Positions 1 to 9,306 of a stretch of 64,000 bases of DNA are shown here, one piece after another. The notes beneath the pieces were generated by a model that was given only the letters and a program-made list of their open reading frames with translations, did not search any database and was not told the DNA's origin. Source of the DNA: Paucibacter sp. Y2R2-4 (GTDB lineage: Bacteria; Pseudomonadota; Gammaproteobacteria; Burkholderiales; Burkholderiaceae_C); contig NZ_JAJIRO010000005.1 in NCBI RefSeq assembly GCF_025717535.1, positions 434,001 to 498,000 of the forward strand. The letters run 5' to 3'. The position numbers and the translations under genes are program-made. Each line of letters starts with the position of its first letter. Position 1 is the stretch's first letter.

Positions 1-1
1 G

Positions 2-472
2 GTGGCGGGCGTTTGGTTCTTTCTGGAGCGCACCAAGCCGGGCCTGCGCCTGCGCGCCGTTGGCGAGAACCCGGCCATGGTGGACGCAGCGGGCCTGTCC
101 GTGCCGCGCTTGCGTTATGCCGCTTTGATGATCAATGGGCTGCTGTGCGGTTTGGCGGGTAGCTATCTGGTGCTGGCGCAAAACGCGGCCTTCTCCCCGA
201 ATATGACGGCTGGTCGGGGCTATATCGCCCTGGCTGCGATGATCTTCGGAAAGTGGAAGCCGGTGCCGACGATGTTGGCCTGCCTCTTGTTCGGATTCTT
301 GGATGCAGTGGCGATTCGCATGCAAGGCGCAGTCATCCCCGGCATTGGCGAAGTGCCGGTGCAGCTGATCCAGGCCTTGCCGTATTTGCTGACTGTTGTT
401 TTGCTGGCTGGTTTCATCGGCCAAGCGCTGGCGCCCAAGGCCTTGGGGCGCCCCTATGTCAAAGAACGTTGA
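2..472 (+). CDS. ABC transporter permease, nucleoside (BmpA/NupQ-type), 5' truncated
   Basis: This is the C-terminal part of an inner-membrane permease of the branched-chain amino acid/nucleoside ABC family (BPD_transp_2). The window edge removes its start, so the GTG at base 2 is only an internal codon. The visible 156 residues show the family's cytoplasmic loop, with LRLRAVGENPAMVDAAGLSV near residues 16-35, followed by hydrophobic segments around 38-60, 72-100 and 125-145. Such loops contact the ATPase. The four genes that follow degrade nucleosides and deoxynucleosides, so nucleoside import is the likely job, as in BmpA/NupOPQ-type systems; the substrate is inferred from context. The stop lies 22 bases before the most likely cdd start, consistent with one operon. 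The ATPase and the other permease should lie just upstream, outside the window. Confidence 0.85.
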   Translation: MAGVWFFLERTKPGLRLRAVGENPAMVDAAGLSVPRLRYAALMINGLLCGLAGSYLVLAQNAAFSPNMTAGRGYIALAAMIFGKWKPVPTMLACLLFGFLDAVAIRMQGAVIPGIGEVPVQLIQALPYLLTVVLLAGFIGQALAPKALGRPYVKER

Positions 473-494
473 AGACAAGAACATAGGACGCCGG

Positions 495-914
495 ATGACA
501 CTCAGCCCCGACCTGATGCAGCAACTGCTGCAGGCTTCGCTCGCCGCGCGTGTGCATTCGCATTCGCCGTATTCCGGCTATGCCGTTGGTGCGGCCGTGC
601 TGGACGAGCAGGGGCGCATCCATGTGGGTGCGAATATCGAGAACGCCGCCTATCCACAAGGCTGGTGTGCCGAAGCCACGGCGCTCAGTGCCATGATCAT
701 GGCCGGCGGGCGCCGCGCCCAGGCGGTGCTGGTGACGGGCCCTGGCCCCGAGATCATCACGCCCTGCGGCGGCTGCCGACAAAAGCTGCGCGAGTTCGCA
801 GGACAAGAGCTTGTCATCATTGCCAGCGATCCTTCGGGGATTCGCCAACAGTGGACCCTGGGCGAATTGCTGCCTTTCAGCTTCGGCCCCGAGCATCTGA
901 GCCACAAGGCTTGA
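495..914 (+). CDS. cdd: cytidine deaminase
   Basis: Cytidine deaminase converts cytidine and deoxycytidine to uridine and deoxyuridine in the cytosol. The 139-residue length fits the short tetrameric type. The zinc site is complete: C58-A-E60 in GWCAEATA supplies one Cys ligand and the proton-shuttling Glu, and PCGGC (C91, C94) supplies the other two Cys. N-terminal SPYSGYAVGAAV (24-35) and GANIENAAYP (45-54) are the substrate-binding segments. I chose ATG 495 because AGGA lies six bases upstream; an earlier in-frame ATG at 456 would overlap the permease stop. It sits between the permease and a purine nucleoside phosphorylase, in a nucleoside salvage operon. Confidence 0.93.
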   Translation: MTLSPDLMQQLLQASLAARVHSHSPYSGYAVGAAVLDEQGRIHVGANIENAAYPQGWCAEATALSAMIMAGGRRAQAVLVTGPGPEIITPCGGCRQKLREFAGQELVIIASDPSGIRQQWTLGELLPFSFGPEHLSHKA

Positions 915-957
915 TGCGTTTTGAAGAGTCATCTCAGTTTCAGTGGAGTTTAGAAAA

Positions 958-1809
958 ATGATCAATCACGCCATCCTCAATCCCGCCATCGCCAGCACCG
1001 TGGCCAAGCTGAACGAGTTGTTCGGTGCCGCACCGGCGGTGGCCGTGGTCCTGGGCTCCGGCTGGGCCGGCGCGGTCAGCCTGGTGCAAGACGCCAAGCA
1101 TCTGTCATACGCCGAATTGCCGGCCTTCCCGCAACCCAAGGTGGAAGGGCATGTCAACGAAATCGTCGTCGGCACCATTGGCGCGCAGCGCGTGGTGATG
1201 TTGCGCGGCCGCGCACACACCTATGAAAGCGGTGAATGCACTGGCATGGCCGGCGCCTTGCGCAGCTTGAAGGGCTGGGGCGTGCAGGTGCTGCTGCAGA
1301 CCAATGCTTCGGGCTCCTTGCGCAGCCATATGGCGCCGGGCAGCCTGATGCTGATCAGCGACCACATCAATGCGCCGCAGCGCTCGCCCCTGGTGGGCGA
1401 GCCCGGCAGCGAGCGTTTTGTCGACATGAGCTGCGCCTACGACTTGGAGCTGCGCCAGCACGCCAAGAAGGTGGCTCAGTCGCAAAACCTGATGCTGGGC
1501 GAGGGCGTGTACTGCTGGGCTCTGGGCCCACAGTTTGAGACCCCGGCCGAGATCCGCATGTTCGCTGCCTGGGGCGCCGACGCGGTGGGCATGAGCACCG
1601 TGCCCGAGACGATTCTGGCCCGCCACGCCGGCCTGCGCGTCATGGGCCTGGCCTTGATGACCAATATGGCCGCCGGCCTTTCGGCCGAGGCGCTGACCCA
1701 TGCGCTGACGCTGCAGCAGGCGCAGCTGTCGGGCGAGCGCGCAGCGGGCTTCCTGGGCGCCGTGGTGGCCGGTCTGGCCGAACTGCCTTCACTGCAAGCG
1801 GGGGCATGA
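958..1809 (+). CDS. punA: purine-nucleoside phosphorylase (trimeric, PNP type)
   Basis: The enzyme splits purine (deoxy)nucleosides with phosphate into free base and (deoxy)ribose 1-phosphate. The 283-residue protein is of the trimeric mammalian-like class, not hexameric DeoD. Visible motifs are VLGSGW (31-36, phosphate site), GRAHTYE (84-90), TNASGS (115-120), GPQFETPAE (190-198) and GMSTVPE (211-217). Asn236 in LMTNMAAG matches the residue that gives this class its preference for 6-oxopurines such as inosine and guanosine. ATG 958 is preceded by GGAG at a normal distance; the GTG at 943 is a poorer start. Its stop overlaps the deoC start (ATGATGA), implying translational coupling. The ribose-phosphate products feed the neighbouring aldolase step after mutase action. 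Confidence 0.92.
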   Translation: MINHAILNPAIASTVAKLNELFGAAPAVAVVLGSGWAGAVSLVQDAKHLSYAELPAFPQPKVEGHVNEIVVGTIGAQRVVMLRGRAHTYESGECTGMAGALRSLKGWGVQVLLQTNASGSLRSHMAPGSLMLISDHINAPQRSPLVGEPGSERFVDMSCAYDLELRQHAKKVAQSQNLMLGEGVYCWALGPQFETPAEIRMFAAWGADAVGMSTVPETILARHAGLRVMGLALMTNMAAGLSAEALTHALTLQQAQLSGERAAGFLGAVVAGLAELPSLQAGA

Positions 1810-2570
1810 TGAACGAGCTGAAACACGCCGCGCAGTTGGCGCTGCAATGCCTGGATCTGACCAGCCTGAACGAAGCCGATACCGCCGCCGACATCGAGGC
1901 CCTGTGTGCCCGCGCCCAAACGCCGTTTGGCCCGGTGGCCGCGGTCTGCGTCTGGCCGCGCTTTGTGGCGCAGGCGCGCGCTGCTTTGCCGGCGACCATC
2001 CGTGTCGCGGCGGTTGCCAATTTCCCCGCCGGGGAGTTGGACCTGAACCGCACGCTGGCCGAGGTGCAAGAGATTGCCACCGCCGGCGGTGATGAGGTCG
2101 ACGTGGTCTTGCCTTACCGCGCCTTGATGCAAGGGCAAAGCGTCGAGTGCGCCGAGTTCTTGGCCGAGGTGCGCCACGCCACCCGGCCGCTGACGCTGAA
2201 GGTCATCATCGAAAGCGGTGAACTGGCCAGCAGCGAGTTGATCGCTCAGGGTGCGCGTCTGGCCTTGATGGCGGGCGCCGATTTCGTCAAGACCAGCACC
2301 GGCAAGAGCAAGGTCTCGGCCACGCCCAAGGCGGCCGGCCTGATCCTGCGTGAAATCGCGGTGAGCGGTTTCAGCGCCGCCGGCTTCAAAGCCTCGGGCG
2401 GCATCCGCACCGTGGCCGATGCGCAGGTTTATCTGCAACTGGCCGAGCAGCATCTGGGCGCAGCCGCCCTGAACTCGCGCCGCTTGCGCTTTGGCGCCAG
2501 CGCTTTGCTGGGTGATATCGAAGCTATCTTGTCCGGCGCGCACGCGGTGGTGACCGACGCCGCCTACTGA
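1806..2570 (+). CDS. deoC: deoxyribose-phosphate aldolase
   Basis: DeoC cleaves 2-deoxyribose 5-phosphate into glyceraldehyde 3-phosphate and acetaldehyde. The 254-residue TIM barrel keeps all catalytic residues of the class I aldolase: D99 in DEVDVVLP, the Schiff-base lysine K162 in FVKTSTGKS, and K195 in GFKASGGIR. These align with E. coli D102, K167 and K201. The start overlaps the upstream phosphorylase stop by four bases; a second ATG at 1809 is possible. The gene continues the deoxynucleoside breakdown operon and is followed by deoA eight bases later. No deoB phosphopentomutase is in the window, so the step from deoxyribose 1-phosphate must be encoded elsewhere. Confidence 0.95.
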   Translation: MMNELKHAAQLALQCLDLTSLNEADTAADIEALCARAQTPFGPVAAVCVWPRFVAQARAALPATIRVAAVANFPAGELDLNRTLAEVQEIATAGGDEVDVVLPYRALMQGQSVECAEFLAEVRHATRPLTLKVIIESGELASSELIAQGARLALMAGADFVKTSTGKSKVSATPKAAGLILREIAVSGFSAAGFKASGGIRTVADAQVYLQLAEQHLGAAALNSRRLRFGASALLGDIEAILSGAHAVVTDAAY

Positions 2571-2578
2571 TCGCCTCG

Positions 2579-3898
2579 ATGCTGGCTCAGGAAATCATTC
2601 GCGCCAAGCGCGACGGTCAAGTCTTGGGTGAACCCCAGATCCAGGTCTTTGTACGCGGCCTGGTCGATGGCAGTTGGAGCGAGGCGCAGATCGCTGCCCT
2701 GGCCATGGCGGTGTTCCAGCGCGGCATGGGGCGCGATGAGTGCGTGCAGTTGACGCTCGCCATGATGCTGTCCGGCCGCACCATGAGCTGGCCCGAGTTG
2801 CCCGGCCCGGTGCTGGACAAGCATTCCAGCGGCGGCGTGGGTGACAAGGTCAGCCTGATGCTGGCGCCACTGGTGGCGGCCTTCGGCGGCTATGTGCCGA
2901 TGATCTCGGGCCGGGGCCTCGGCCACACCGGCGGCACCCGCGATAAGTTCGACGCCATCCCCGGCTACAAGGGCACGCCCTCGCCCGAACTCTTGAACCG
3001 CGTGGTGCGCGAGGTCGGCTGCGCGGTGATCGGTCAGACCGGCGATTTGGCCCCAGCCGATGGGCGTCTCTATGCGATTCGCGACGTGACCGCCACGGTC
3101 GAGAACGTGCAGCTGATCACCGCCAGCATCTTGTCCAAGAAGCTGGCCGCCGGCCTGCAAGGCCTGGTGATGGACGTCAAATGCGGCAATGGTGCTTTTG
3201 CCGATTCGCCGCAGATGGCGCGCGAATTGGCCCTCAGCATTGTTGAAGTGGCCAAGGGCGCCGGCCTACCAACGCGGGCGTTGATCACCGATATGAACCA
3301 GGTGCTGGGCCGTGAAGTCGGCAATGCGCTGGAGATGGATGAGGCGATCCGCTACCTGACGGGGCAGGGCGTGCGCGAGGCGCGGCTGCATGAGGTGACC
3401 CTGGCCCTGGGGAGCGAGATGTTGCTGCTCGGTGGCTTGGCGAGCGACGCTGACGATGCGCGCCGCCGGCTGCAGCAGGCCTTGGACAGCGGAGCCGCCG
3501 CCGAGCGCTTTGCGCGCATGGTGGCGGGCCTGAGTGGCCCCAGCGATCTGCTGGAACGTCCGCAGCACTATCTGGCGCAGGCGCCCGTGCGGATGCCCAT
3601 TCCCGCACTTCGGAGCGGTGTGTTGGCGGCCATGCGGACCCGCGACATCGGGCTTGCTGTTGTGGAGTTGGGCGGCGGTCGTCGCCAGGCTTCCGACCTG
3701 ATTGATCCCCGCGTCGGCTTCTCTGCCATGCGCGCCTTGGGCGAGTCGGTCCAGGCCGGCGAGGCCTTGGCCTGGGTGCATGCGGCAGATCAGGCTGCAG
3801 CCGAGCGCGCGGTTGCCCAGGTTCAGGCCGCTTGTGAAATCAGCGATGCAGGAGCTCCATTCAACGCAAGCGCTGTCGTGCTCGACCGCCTGAGCTGA
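2579..3898 (+). CDS. deoA: thymidine phosphorylase
   Basis: Thymidine phosphorylase converts thymidine and deoxyuridine plus phosphate to the base and deoxyribose 1-phosphate. The 439-residue length matches E. coli DeoA. The signature [18 protein letters not shown] (81-98) and [20 protein letters not shown] (110-129) carry the phosphate- and pyrimidine-binding residues; an alpha/beta domain and a C-terminal pyrimidine nucleoside phosphorylase domain (roughly 340-420) complete the fold. The start follows the deoC stop by eight bases. With cdd upstream, the operon can take deoxycytidine to deoxyuridine and then to uracil. It is the last gene of the operon; the following 128 bases before trmB have no gene and no clear intrinsic terminator. 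Confidence 0.94.
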   Translation: MLAQEIIRAKRDGQVLGEPQIQVFVRGLVDGSWSEAQIAALAMAVFQRGMGRDECVQLTLAMMLSGRTMSWPELPGPVLDKHSSGGVGDKVSLMLAPLVAAFGGYVPMISGRGLGHTGGTRDKFDAIPGYKGTPSPELLNRVVREVGCAVIGQTGDLAPADGRLYAIRDVTATVENVQLITASILSKKLAAGLQGLVMDVKCGNGAFADSPQMARELALSIVEVAKGAGLPTRALITDMNQVLGREVGNALEMDEAIRYLTGQGVREARLHEVTLALGSEMLLLGGLASDADDARRRLQQALDSGAAAERFARMVAGLSGPSDLLERPQHYLAQAPVRMPIPALRSGVLAAMRTRDIGLAVVELGGGRRQASDLIDPRVGFSAMRALGESVQAGEALAWVHAADQAAAERAVAQVQAACEISDAGAPFNASAVVLDRLS

Positions 3899-4026
3899 TT
3901 CTTTTCCTCCCGCCGGCTTGTGGCCATGTGGTCCCGCCAGCCGGGGCGGCTAGACTCAGGTCGGATAGACTTGCCGCCCCTCGCCAGCGAGCCGTTCTCC
4001 CTTTTTCTCTTACTCATTCCAAGCCT

Positions 4027-4755
4027 ATGTCAGAACTTCCCGAGCAGCCGGAGCCCCTAGCCCCCGCCGAATCTGCAGCGGATGCCCATAAACATCGGCC
4101 GATCAAGAGCTTTGTGGTGCGCGCCGGGCGCATGGGCTCGGGGCAGGTCAAGGCCTTGGCCGAGTTAGGCCCCAAGTTCGTGCTGCCTTTCAAGCCCGAG
4201 CGCCTGAACCCGGCCGCGGTGTTTGGCCGCGAGGCACCGCTGGTGTTCGAGATTGGCTTTGGCATGGGCGACGCCACCGCCAAGATTGCCCAGACCTTGG
4301 CCGACACCGATTTCATCGGCTGCGAGGTGCATGAGCCGGGTGTGGGCGCCTTGCTCAAGCACATCGACGAGCGGGATTTAAGCAATATCCGCATTGTTCA
4401 ACACGACGCCGTCGAAGTGCTGGAGCAGATGATTGCCCCGGCCTCGCTGGCCGGTGTGCATATCTATTTTCCGGATCCCTGGCACAAGGTGCGCCACAAC
4501 AAGCGCCGCCTGATCCAGGCGCCGTTTGTGGCCAAGCTGATCCAACACATCCGCCCCGGCGGCTATTTGCATTGCGCCACCGACTGGGAGCCTTATGCCC
4601 AGCAGATGTTGGAGGTCTTGACGGCCGAACCGGGCTTGGAAAACACCGCCCAAGGCTTTGCCGAAAAGCCCGACTATCGCCCACTGACCAAGTTCGAAAA
4701 CCGTGGCCTGAAGCTTGGCCACGGGGTCTGGGACGTGGTGTTCAAACGTCGCTGA
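4027..4755 (+). CDS. trmB: tRNA (guanine-N7-)-methyltransferase
   Basis: TrmB uses S-adenosylmethionine to methylate G46 in the variable loop of tRNAs. The 242-residue protein has the SAM-binding motif FEIGFGMGD (74-82), GCEVHEPG (98-105) and the catalytic-region motif [15 protein letters not shown] (147-161), all diagnostic of the family. The first 25 residues are Pro/Glu/Ala-rich and probably disordered. I start at ATG 4027; the open frame extends upstream but without family similarity. The stop overlaps that of the convergent subtilase by 14 bases, so the two genes share their 3' ends. Confidence 0.95.
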   Translation: MSELPEQPEPLAPAESAADAHKHRPIKSFVVRAGRMGSGQVKALAELGPKFVLPFKPERLNPAAVFGREAPLVFEIGFGMGDATAKIAQTLADTDFIGCEVHEPGVGALLKHIDERDLSNIRIVQHDAVEVLEQMIAPASLAGVHIYFPDPWHKVRHNKRRLIQAPFVAKLIQHIRPGGYLHCATDWEPYAQQMLEVLTAEPGLENTAQGFAEKPDYRPLTKFENRGLKLGHGVWDVVFKRR

Positions 4756-6871
4756 GCGATCGTCGGCGCCGATACAGCAGCAGCGCCAGCCCACTCAGCA
4801 GCAAGGCATGAGTCTGCGGCTCGGGCACGGCGGTGATCTCGAAGCGCAGGCTGTCGCCGTCGTAAACGAGCTGGCTGTTGTAGCCGGCGCCCAAGCCGCT
4901 GATCTCGACCGAGGCGAAAGCCCCGCTCAGATGCCCGGCGGTCAAGAGGGTGAAGCTGCCCGGCGCGGCCTCGCCGCTCAAGTTCAATTGCAGGGTACCG
5001 CCCAATACCGCGTTGCCCGCCACGCTGAGCCAGTCGGCCGCGCCCAGGCCCAGATCGAAGGCCAGCGCGGCGCCGGAGCTTTGCTCAAAGCTGCCTAAAA
5101 CGGTCAGCGTGGCGATCGAGTCTTCGCCGAGTGCCACCAGCCCGCCCAGATTGCGCAGATCGCCGCCGATGCGGGCTTGGCCGGCGAGGGTGCCGCCCAG
5201 CACCACGACATTGCCGCTGCCGAAGGCATTGACCGAGCGGCCGACCAGGGTGCCGCCCGACAGTTCGACCCCGCCAGAGAAGCTGTTGTCGCCGCTCAGC
5301 ACCAAGCTGCCGGCGCCGGCCTTGGCCAAGCTGCCCTCGTAGACACGGCTGTCGCGCGCGGCTTCGCGGGCCACGCCTATCGCGTACTCGGTCTGGTCGT
5401 CGGCGCTGGCACCGGGCGGCAGGCCTTGGGTCCAGCCCTTGGCGATCTTGGTGGCTTCCCAGCTGGCGGCCTCGGTCTGGTCTTCCAACTTGCGCGCCTT
5501 GATGGCGAGGTCCGAGATATTGTTGGACCAGGTGTCGTTCTGGCCCTGCGTGTTGACGGCGAAACGGCCCTGGAACTGGCCCGGCCCATTCATCGCATGG
5601 CGCAGGCTGACCGTGCCCCAGCCATTGCGGGCGTCGGGCACCTGGGTGAGTTGGCCGGCGCTCGGGTTGACGATGGCCGTCCCTGCCGCATTGTTGATGC
5701 TGCCGTTCTGGATCGCCGTGGTTTTCATGACGTCCAGCGCCTGGGCGTTGCTCATATAGGCGTAGCGCTCCATCACCACCGCCAGCGCGCCGGACGCATG
5801 GGGCGCGGCCATCGAAGTGCCAGACAGTGCGGCATAGGTCGCGCTCGGCACGCCGCCGGTGAGGGTGACGGTGCTGCCGTTGATGGCGTTGCCGGGAGCG
5901 CTCATGCAAGACCATTTGGCCAAGCCGCATTGGTTGTAGAGTTGGGCGCCGGGCACATTGACCGAGCCGTCTGGGTTCAGGGTCTGACCCGCGACGGTGC
6001 CGCCAATGCTCAGGTTCTGGCGGATTGCCGTCACCGCCAACCAGTTGGCTTCCAGCTCGGGCCTGGCATAGGCCATGGCAGAGCGCGCGCTGGCATTGGT
6101 GAAGCCGGTGTTGCCGGCGCTGAAGACGAGCACGGTGCCGGTCTGGGCGGCGTCCAGCGCGCCCTTCATCCAGGTGTCTTCACGCGACAGAAAGCCCCAG
6201 GCGCCGATCAGGCCGGCCACGCCGGTCCCGCTGGGGCCGAGGCTGTTGTACTGCTCGCTATTGGGCTGGCTGCCCCAGCTGCTGCTGATGATGCGCACGC
6301 CCTGGGCGTTGACGCCGCGATAGACATCCGCCACATGGCCTTGCTCCAGCGTCTGGGCTGCGGTCTGGCTGGCCTGCGGCATGCCGAACAGCACGGCGTC
6401 GGTCTTGTGGGTATTGCCGACATAGACATTGGCGTTGAAGGCGACACCGTGGAAGTTGGTGCTGGCTGCATCACCATCGCGGGCGCCGGCGATCGTGCCG
6501 GCGACATGGGTGCCGTGGCTGTCGTTATAGGCCTGGTTGTAGCTACCGGCGATGCCATTGACCGTTACCCCTTGGTAGCGCGTGCTGCTCAGCTGCGGAT
6601 GCAGATCAAAGAAGCCCGAATCGACCATGCCAACCTTGATGCCGGCGCCGCTGTAGCCAGCCGCGTAGGCATATTCGGCGCCGATCGACAACAGGCCCCA
6701 GTCGCGCTTGAACTCGTTGCTGCGCCAACTGCTGGGATTGCCCAGCGTGCCAGGATCGCCAGGGTAGGTGTTGATAGCCTGGGCTTGCTGGGCGGCAAGG
6801 CAGGCCAGCATCAGCAGGCTTAAGCGACCAAGGCGTGCTGTTCGCTGCAGTGCGGTGCGGGTCTGTTTCAC
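4742..6871 (-). CDS. exported subtilisin-like S8 peptidase with autotransporter-type repeat and PEP-CTERM tail
   Basis: This 709-residue protein is a secreted serine peptidase. A signal peptide covers about residues 1-32 (basic start, hydrophobic [15 protein letters not shown] cut). The S8 domain (about 58-425) has the full triad: D84 in VDSGFFD, H119 in [10 protein letters not shown] and S353 in [13 protein letters not shown]254 in FSAGN is the oxyanion residue. Around 515-560 lies [19 protein letters not shown], the passenger-associated repeat of autotransporters, followed by a Gly/Ala-rich beta region. The end (682-709) is VPEPQTH, a hydrophobic segment and RRRR: a PEP-CTERM sorting signal, read by exosortase. 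No outer-membrane barrel is present. The substrate is unknown. The 3' end overlaps trmB by 14 bases. Confidence 0.88.
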   Translation of the reverse strand: MKQTRTALQRTARLGRLSLLMLACLAAQQAQAINTYPGDPGTLGNPSSWRSNEFKRDWGLLSIGAEYAYAAGYSGAGIKVGMVDSGFFDLHPQLSSTRYQGVTVNGIAGSYNQAYNDSHGTHVAGTIAGARDGDAASTNFHGVAFNANVYVGNTHKTDAVLFGMPQASQTAAQTLEQGHVADVYRGVNAQGVRIISSSWGSQPNSEQYNSLGPSGTGVAGLIGAWGFLSREDTWMKGALDAAQTGTVLVFSAGNTGFTNASARSAMAYARPELEANWLAVTAIRQNLSIGGTVAGQTLNPDGSVNVPGAQLYNQCGLAKWSCMSAPGNAINGSTVTLTGGVPSATYAALSGTSMAAPHASGALAVVMERYAYMSNAQALDVMKTTAIQNGSINNAAGTAIVNPSAGQLTQVPDARNGWGTVSLRHAMNGPGQFQGRFAVNTQGQNDTWSNNISDLAIKARKLEDQTEAASWEATKIAKGWTQGLPPGASADDQTEYAIGVAREAARDSRVYEGSLAKAGAGSLVLSGDNSFSGGVELSGGTLVGRSVNAFGSGNVVVLGGTLAGQARIGGDLRNLGGLVALGEDSIATLTVLGSFEQSSGAALAFDLGLGAADWLSVAGNAVLGGTLQLNLSGEAAPGSFTLLTAGHLSGAFASVEISGLGAGYNSQLVYDGDSLRFEITAVPEPQTHALLLSGLALLLYRRRRSLSDV

Positions 6872-6978
6872 AACATACTCCTATCGAGCTAACTGATTAG
6901 CTGCGCGTGTAGATTTCGGCGCGGGTGTGGGCTTCAGTGGTGCAATATTTCACGCAAAATGAGCGGAGCCGGCGAGCC

Positions 6979-7030
6979 TAGGCTAACCCTTAGGCGCTAA
7001 CCCCTGGCGCTAACCCCTGGCGCTAGAACT
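6979..7030. repeat. four imperfect tandem repeats upstream of coaBC
   Basis: Four units follow each other directly: 6979-6990 (TAGGCTAACCCT), 6991-7004 (TAGGCGCTAACCCC), 7005-7017 (TGGCGCTAACCCC) and 7018-7030 (TGGCGCTAGAACT). The two middle units share GGCGCTAACCCCT. The array ends 15 bases before the coaBC start, inside the 174-base divergent region with the subtilase. It may be a regulatory site array or the product of replication slippage. Confidence 0.7.
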
Positions 7031-7045
7031 GCTAGAGTGCTCGCC

Positions 7046-8272
7046 ATGACTTTTGTTTCACTTCCACTCGCCGGCAAGCATGTGTTGCTGGGCCTTTCCG
7101 GCGGCATCGCCTGCTACAAATCCGCTGAACTGGTGCGTCTGCTCAGCAAGGCGGGCGCGACCGTGCAAGTGGTGATGACGGAGGCCGCCGAGCAATTCAT
7201 CACTCCGGTGACCATGCAGGCGCTGTCGAACCGGCCGGTGGTGATCAGCCAATGGGACGCACGCGAGCCCAACAATATGGCCCACATCAACCTCAGCCGC
7301 GAGGCGGACTTGATGTTGGTGGCGCCGGCCAGCGCCGACTTCATTGCCAAATTGGCACAGGGTCGTGCCGATGATTTGCTCAGCTTGATGGCCCTGGCGC
7401 GCCCGATCGAACGCTGCCCGCTGGCGGTGGCGCCGGCCATGAACCGCGAGATGTGGGTGCACCCGGCCACGCAGCGCAATCTGGCGCAGATCCATGCCGA
7501 CGGCGCCTTGGTGCTAGGCCCCGGCAATGGTGATCAAGCCTGTGGTGAGGTCGGTGACGGCCGCATGCTGGAAGCCGCCGAATTGCTGGAAGAAGTGATC
7601 GCCGTGTTCCAGCCTAAACGGCTGGCGGGGCTGAAGCTCTTGATCAGCGCCGGGCCGACCTTCGAGCCCATAGACCCGGTGCGCGGCATTACCAATCATT
7701 CCAGCGGCAAGATGGGTTTTGCCATCGCGCGCGCCGCCCGCGAAGCCGGGGCGGAGGTCACCCTGGTGGCCGGCCCGGTGCATCTGCCCACGCCGCGTGG
7801 TGTGAAGCGCATTGATGTGCAGACGGCGCAGCAGATGTTTGATGCGGTGCTGCCGCTGGCGGCCTCGCACCGCGTCTTTGTGGCCACCGCTGCGGTGGCC
7901 GATTGGCGCCCGGCAGCCGCCGCCGATCACAAGATCAAAAAAGACGGCAGCGGCCTGGCGCCCAGCATTGCGATGACGGAGAACCCCGATATCTTGGCTG
8001 CGGTGGCCGCCTTGCCGCAAGGGCCGTATTGCGTTGGCTTTGCGGCCGAGAGCCAGGATCTGGTCCAGCATGGCCGCGCCAAGCTGATCCGCAAGGGCGT
8101 GCCGCTCATCGTTGGCAATATCGGACCAGCCACTTTTGGCCGCGATGACAATGCCTTGCTCTTGATCGACGCCGAGGGCGAGCGCGAGATTCCCCATAAC
8201 GACAAGCTCACACTGGCGCGCGAATTGGTGCGCGACATTGCCGAGCGTTTGCTACACACCCAACGCCCATGA
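7046..8272 (+). CDS. coaBC: bifunctional phosphopantothenoylcysteine decarboxylase/phosphopantothenate-cysteine ligase
   Basis: CoaBC performs two steps of coenzyme A synthesis: CTP-dependent joining of cysteine to 4'-phosphopantothenate, then FMN-dependent decarboxylation. The 408 residues contain the CoaC flavoprotein domain (about 9-185) with LSGGIACYK, the catalytic H80 in [12 protein letters not shown] (130-133) and C166 in [10 protein letters not shown]. The CoaB domain (about 193-405) begins with [18 protein letters not shown] and SSGKMG. ATG 7046 is used because the upstream GTG at 7037 would add only a short unconserved extension. The stop overlaps the dut start (ATGA), the coaBC-dut order seen in many proteobacteria. 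Confidence 0.96.
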   Translation: MTFVSLPLAGKHVLLGLSGGIACYKSAELVRLLSKAGATVQVVMTEAAEQFITPVTMQALSNRPVVISQWDAREPNNMAHINLSREADLMLVAPASADFIAKLAQGRADDLLSLMALARPIERCPLAVAPAMNREMWVHPATQRNLAQIHADGALVLGPGNGDQACGEVGDGRMLEAAELLEEVIAVFQPKRLAGLKLLISAGPTFEPIDPVRGITNHSSGKMGFAIARAAREAGAEVTLVAGPVHLPTPRGVKRIDVQTAQQMFDAVLPLAASHRVFVATAAVADWRPAAAADHKIKKDGSGLAPSIAMTENPDILAAVAALPQGPYCVGFAAESQDLVQHGRAKLIRKGVPLIVGNIGPATFGRDDNALLLIDAEGEREIPHNDKLTLARELVRDIAERLLHTQRP

Positions 8273-8718
8273 CCACAGTTGATCTGAAAGTGCTCGATGG
8301 CCGCATGGCCGAGCAATTGCCCGCCTATGCAACCCCAGGCAGCGCCGGCCTGGACCTGCGCGCCTGCCTGGACGCCGCCATCACCTTGGAACCCGGCCAG
8401 ACCACGCTGATCCCGACCGGCTTGGCCATTCACATCGGCGACCCGGGCCTGGCGGCCATCATCCTGCCGCGCTCCGGCCTGGGCCATAAGCACGGCATCG
8501 TGCTGGGCAATTTGGTGGGCTTGATCGACTCCGACTACCAGGGCCAACTGATGGTCAGCTGCTGGAATCGGGGTCAGAGTGCTTTTGTGATCGAGCCTAT
8601 GGAGCGCATCGCTCAATTGGTGCTGGTGCCGGTGGTGCAAGCCAACTTCCGGCTTGTGGACGACTTTGACGCCACGCAGCGCGGTGAGGGCGGTTTCGGC
8701 TCGACTGGCAAGGCCTGA
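8269..8718 (+). CDS. dut: dUTP diphosphatase
   Basis: The trimeric dUTPase hydrolyses dUTP to dUMP and pyrophosphate, which keeps uracil out of DNA and supplies dUMP for thymidylate synthesis. All five family motifs can be read in 149 residues: [35 protein letters not shown] (catalytic Asp in the LIDSDY strand), the MERIAQLV segment, and the C-terminal P-loop-like [11 protein letters not shown] that closes over the substrate. The gene overlaps coaBC by four bases and is therefore translationally coupled to it. It converges on the FKBP gene 39 bases downstream. Confidence 0.96.
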   Translation: MTTVDLKVLDGRMAEQLPAYATPGSAGLDLRACLDAAITLEPGQTTLIPTGLAIHIGDPGLAAIILPRSGLGHKHGIVLGNLVGLIDSDYQGQLMVSCWNRGQSAFVIEPMERIAQLVLVPVVQANFRLVDDFDATQRGEGGFGSTGKA

Positions 8719-8757
8719 ATCGGTCGAACGTCAACCTTGCCATTTAAGACCTAGCGC

Positions 8758-9279
8758 TCAGTGCAACTGCGCATCCGGCGGGGCGCCGCTGGGCAGCTGA
8801 AACACCGCTTCGCCCAGGCTGCCGGCTTCGAGTTCTTCGGCCGTGGCTTCGCGCACATCCAAGACCTTCAGATGCATGCGCAGGCCCACGCCGGCCAGCG
8901 GGTGGTTGCCGTCCAGCACTACATGCTCGGGGTAGACCTCGGTGACGATGTAGATGGCGTCGCGCGGCATGTCTTCGGTCACTGCGCCCTCGGGCAGGCC
9001 TTCGACTTGCATGCCGGGTTCCAACTCGGCCGGGAAGAGGCTGCGGGCCTCGAAGCAGACCAGCGAGGAATCGTAGTCACCGAAGGCATGTTCCGGCTCT
9101 AGGCCAACAATGGTTTGAAAGCCGACTTCCTGGCCTTCCAGCGCTTCTTCGACCTTGGCGAACAGGTCTTGCCCGCCGTAGAAAAACTCAAGGGCTTCGG
9201 TCAACTCATCGATCAGCTGGCCTTGGGCGTCTTCCAGTCTCCAACTGAGGGAGACGATGCAGGGGGCAGAAATTTTCAT
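8758..9279 (-). CDS. FKBP-type peptidyl-prolyl isomerase, SlyD-like
   Basis: The 173-residue cytosolic protein belongs to the SlyD/FkpB branch of FKBP prolyl isomerases, which combine isomerase and chaperone activity. The N-terminal strand SLSWRLEDAQGQLID, the loop ELTEALEFFYGGQDLFAKVEEALEG and VGLEPEHAFGDYD follow the SlyD pattern, and an insert-in-flap segment occupies about residues 70-130, ending in VLDGNHPLAGVGLRMHLKVLDV, a hallmark of this branch. The metal-binding His-rich tail of E. coli SlyD is missing; the protein ends in a short Gly/Pro/Ala stretch. The next gene on the same strand starts upstream across a separate gap. Confidence 0.88.
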   Translation of the reverse strand: MKISAPCIVSLSWRLEDAQGQLIDELTEALEFFYGGQDLFAKVEEALEGQEVGFQTIVGLEPEHAFGDYDSSLVCFEARSLFPAELEPGMQVEGLPEGAVTEDMPRDAIYIVTEVYPEHVVLDGNHPLAGVGLRMHLKVLDVREATAEELEAGSLGEAVFQLPSGAPPDAQLH

Positions 9280-9306
9280 GCCGATATTGTTTCACAGGGC
9301 TGCGCT

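Noticed and set aside
5177-6823. 548-codon open frame antisense to the subtilase
   Set aside because: High GC gives long antisense frames. The product is Gly/Ala/Val/Arg-rich without any family motif, while the opposite strand has an intact S8 domain.
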